From NCBI GenBank assembly GCA_031119595.1, contig JAVHXX010000296.1:1-5877 (forward strand): a stretch of 5,877 nucleotides of DNA. Reading direction: 5' to 3'. This stretch comes from Patulibacter sp. Lineage in GTDB: Bacteria > Actinomycetota > Thermoleophilia > Solirubrobacterales > Solirubrobacteraceae. Both the position numbers and the translations under genes were made by a program. Below, in pieces: positions 5,642 through 5,877 of this stretch. The notes under the pieces are model-generated. The model was given only the letters and a program-made list of their open reading frames with translations. It made no database searches and had not been told where the DNA came from. Positions within the stretch are counted from its first letter, which is position 1, and each line of letters starts with the position of its first letter.

Positions 5642-5877
5642 ATGACTCCAACGCCCCTCAAACGCGCGCTGCGCCTGGCTGCCGCGGTGGCCGTGCTGCC
5701 GCTGATGCCGGCCGCCGCGCACGCCGCCACCTGGACCGTCGACGACGACGGTGCGCAGTGCCCGAACGCGTCCTTCTCGTCGATCCAGGCCGCCGTCAAC
5801 GCGGCTGCTCCGCACGACACGATCGTCGTGTGTGCCGGCACCTACCGGGAGTCGTCCACCCCGACGAGCGGCACTTA
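5642..5877 (+). CDS. secreted right-handed parallel beta-helix protein, N-terminal part (runs off the window)
   Basis: Only 78 codons plus two bases are present, with no stop. Residues 1-28 form a signal peptide (KRALR, Ala/Val/Leu core, AHA|A cleavage). The mature start ATWTVDDDGAQCPN leads into SFSSIQAAVNAAAPHDTIVV and CAGTYRES, the usual opening of secreted beta-helix proteins (pectate-lyase-like fold, NosD/CASH-type repeats). In these, an xxIQAAVxAAxPxDTI segment precedes the first helix rung and a [PA]GTY motif. Cys40 and Cys64 may form a disulfide. ATG 5642 has GAGG (5627-5630) 11 bases upstream, slightly long but the best start available and directly followed by the signal peptide. The gene is divergent from the hydrolase and shares its upstream region. 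Whether it is an enzyme such as a polysaccharide lyase or a structural surface protein cannot be told from this fragment. Confidence 0.8.
   Translation, partial: MTPTPLKRALRLAAAVAVLPLMPAAAHAATWTVDDDGAQCPNASFSSIQAAVNAAAPHDTIVVCAGTYRESSTPTSGT

Noticed and set aside
5455..5841. 128-codon - strand frame over the right-hand intergenic region and the beta-helix gene
   Set aside because: It is antisense to the signal peptide and beta-helix opening at 5642-5877, has no recognisable domain and would cross the operator region.

Overview
The window is GC-rich DNA. Coding regions use G/C at most third positions, and three of the four supported genes encode proteins with signal peptides. The large hydrolase ends in an Ig-like module of a type common in secreted proteins of high-GC Actinomycetota, especially Thermoleophilia (Solirubrobacter/Patulibacter-like). 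That lineage guess rests on style alone; there is no rRNA or marker gene here. No mobile element, CRISPR array, tRNA or phage gene was seen.

Layout, left to right. Positions 1-112 are a short convergent gap, possibly with the last 13 codons of a + strand gene and a hairpin. A TldE/PmbA-like gene lies on the - strand (113-1471). A 212-bp divergent spacer follows, then a small + strand gene for a secreted protein with four similar helical units (1684-2451). A strong hairpin (2474-2517) sits between that gene and the convergent end of a large secreted multidomain alpha/beta hydrolase on the - strand (2540-5230). A 411-bp divergent intergenic region follows. Its AT-rich core carries two copies of a 16-bp operator-like inverted repeat, 33 bp apart, bracketing a candidate promoter for the hydrolase. 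The last 236 bases are the start of a secreted parallel beta-helix protein that runs off the right edge.

The genes are single transcription units in alternating orientation, so no operon can be argued. The hydrolase and the beta-helix protein share one upstream region and are both predicted to be exported. They could be co-regulated and could act together on an extracellular polymer or ester, but that is inference. The clearest candidate for new biology is the paired operator at 5422-5470, whose regulator is not encoded in the window. The repeat-unit secreted protein and the TldE-like gene without a visible TldD partner are secondary points.
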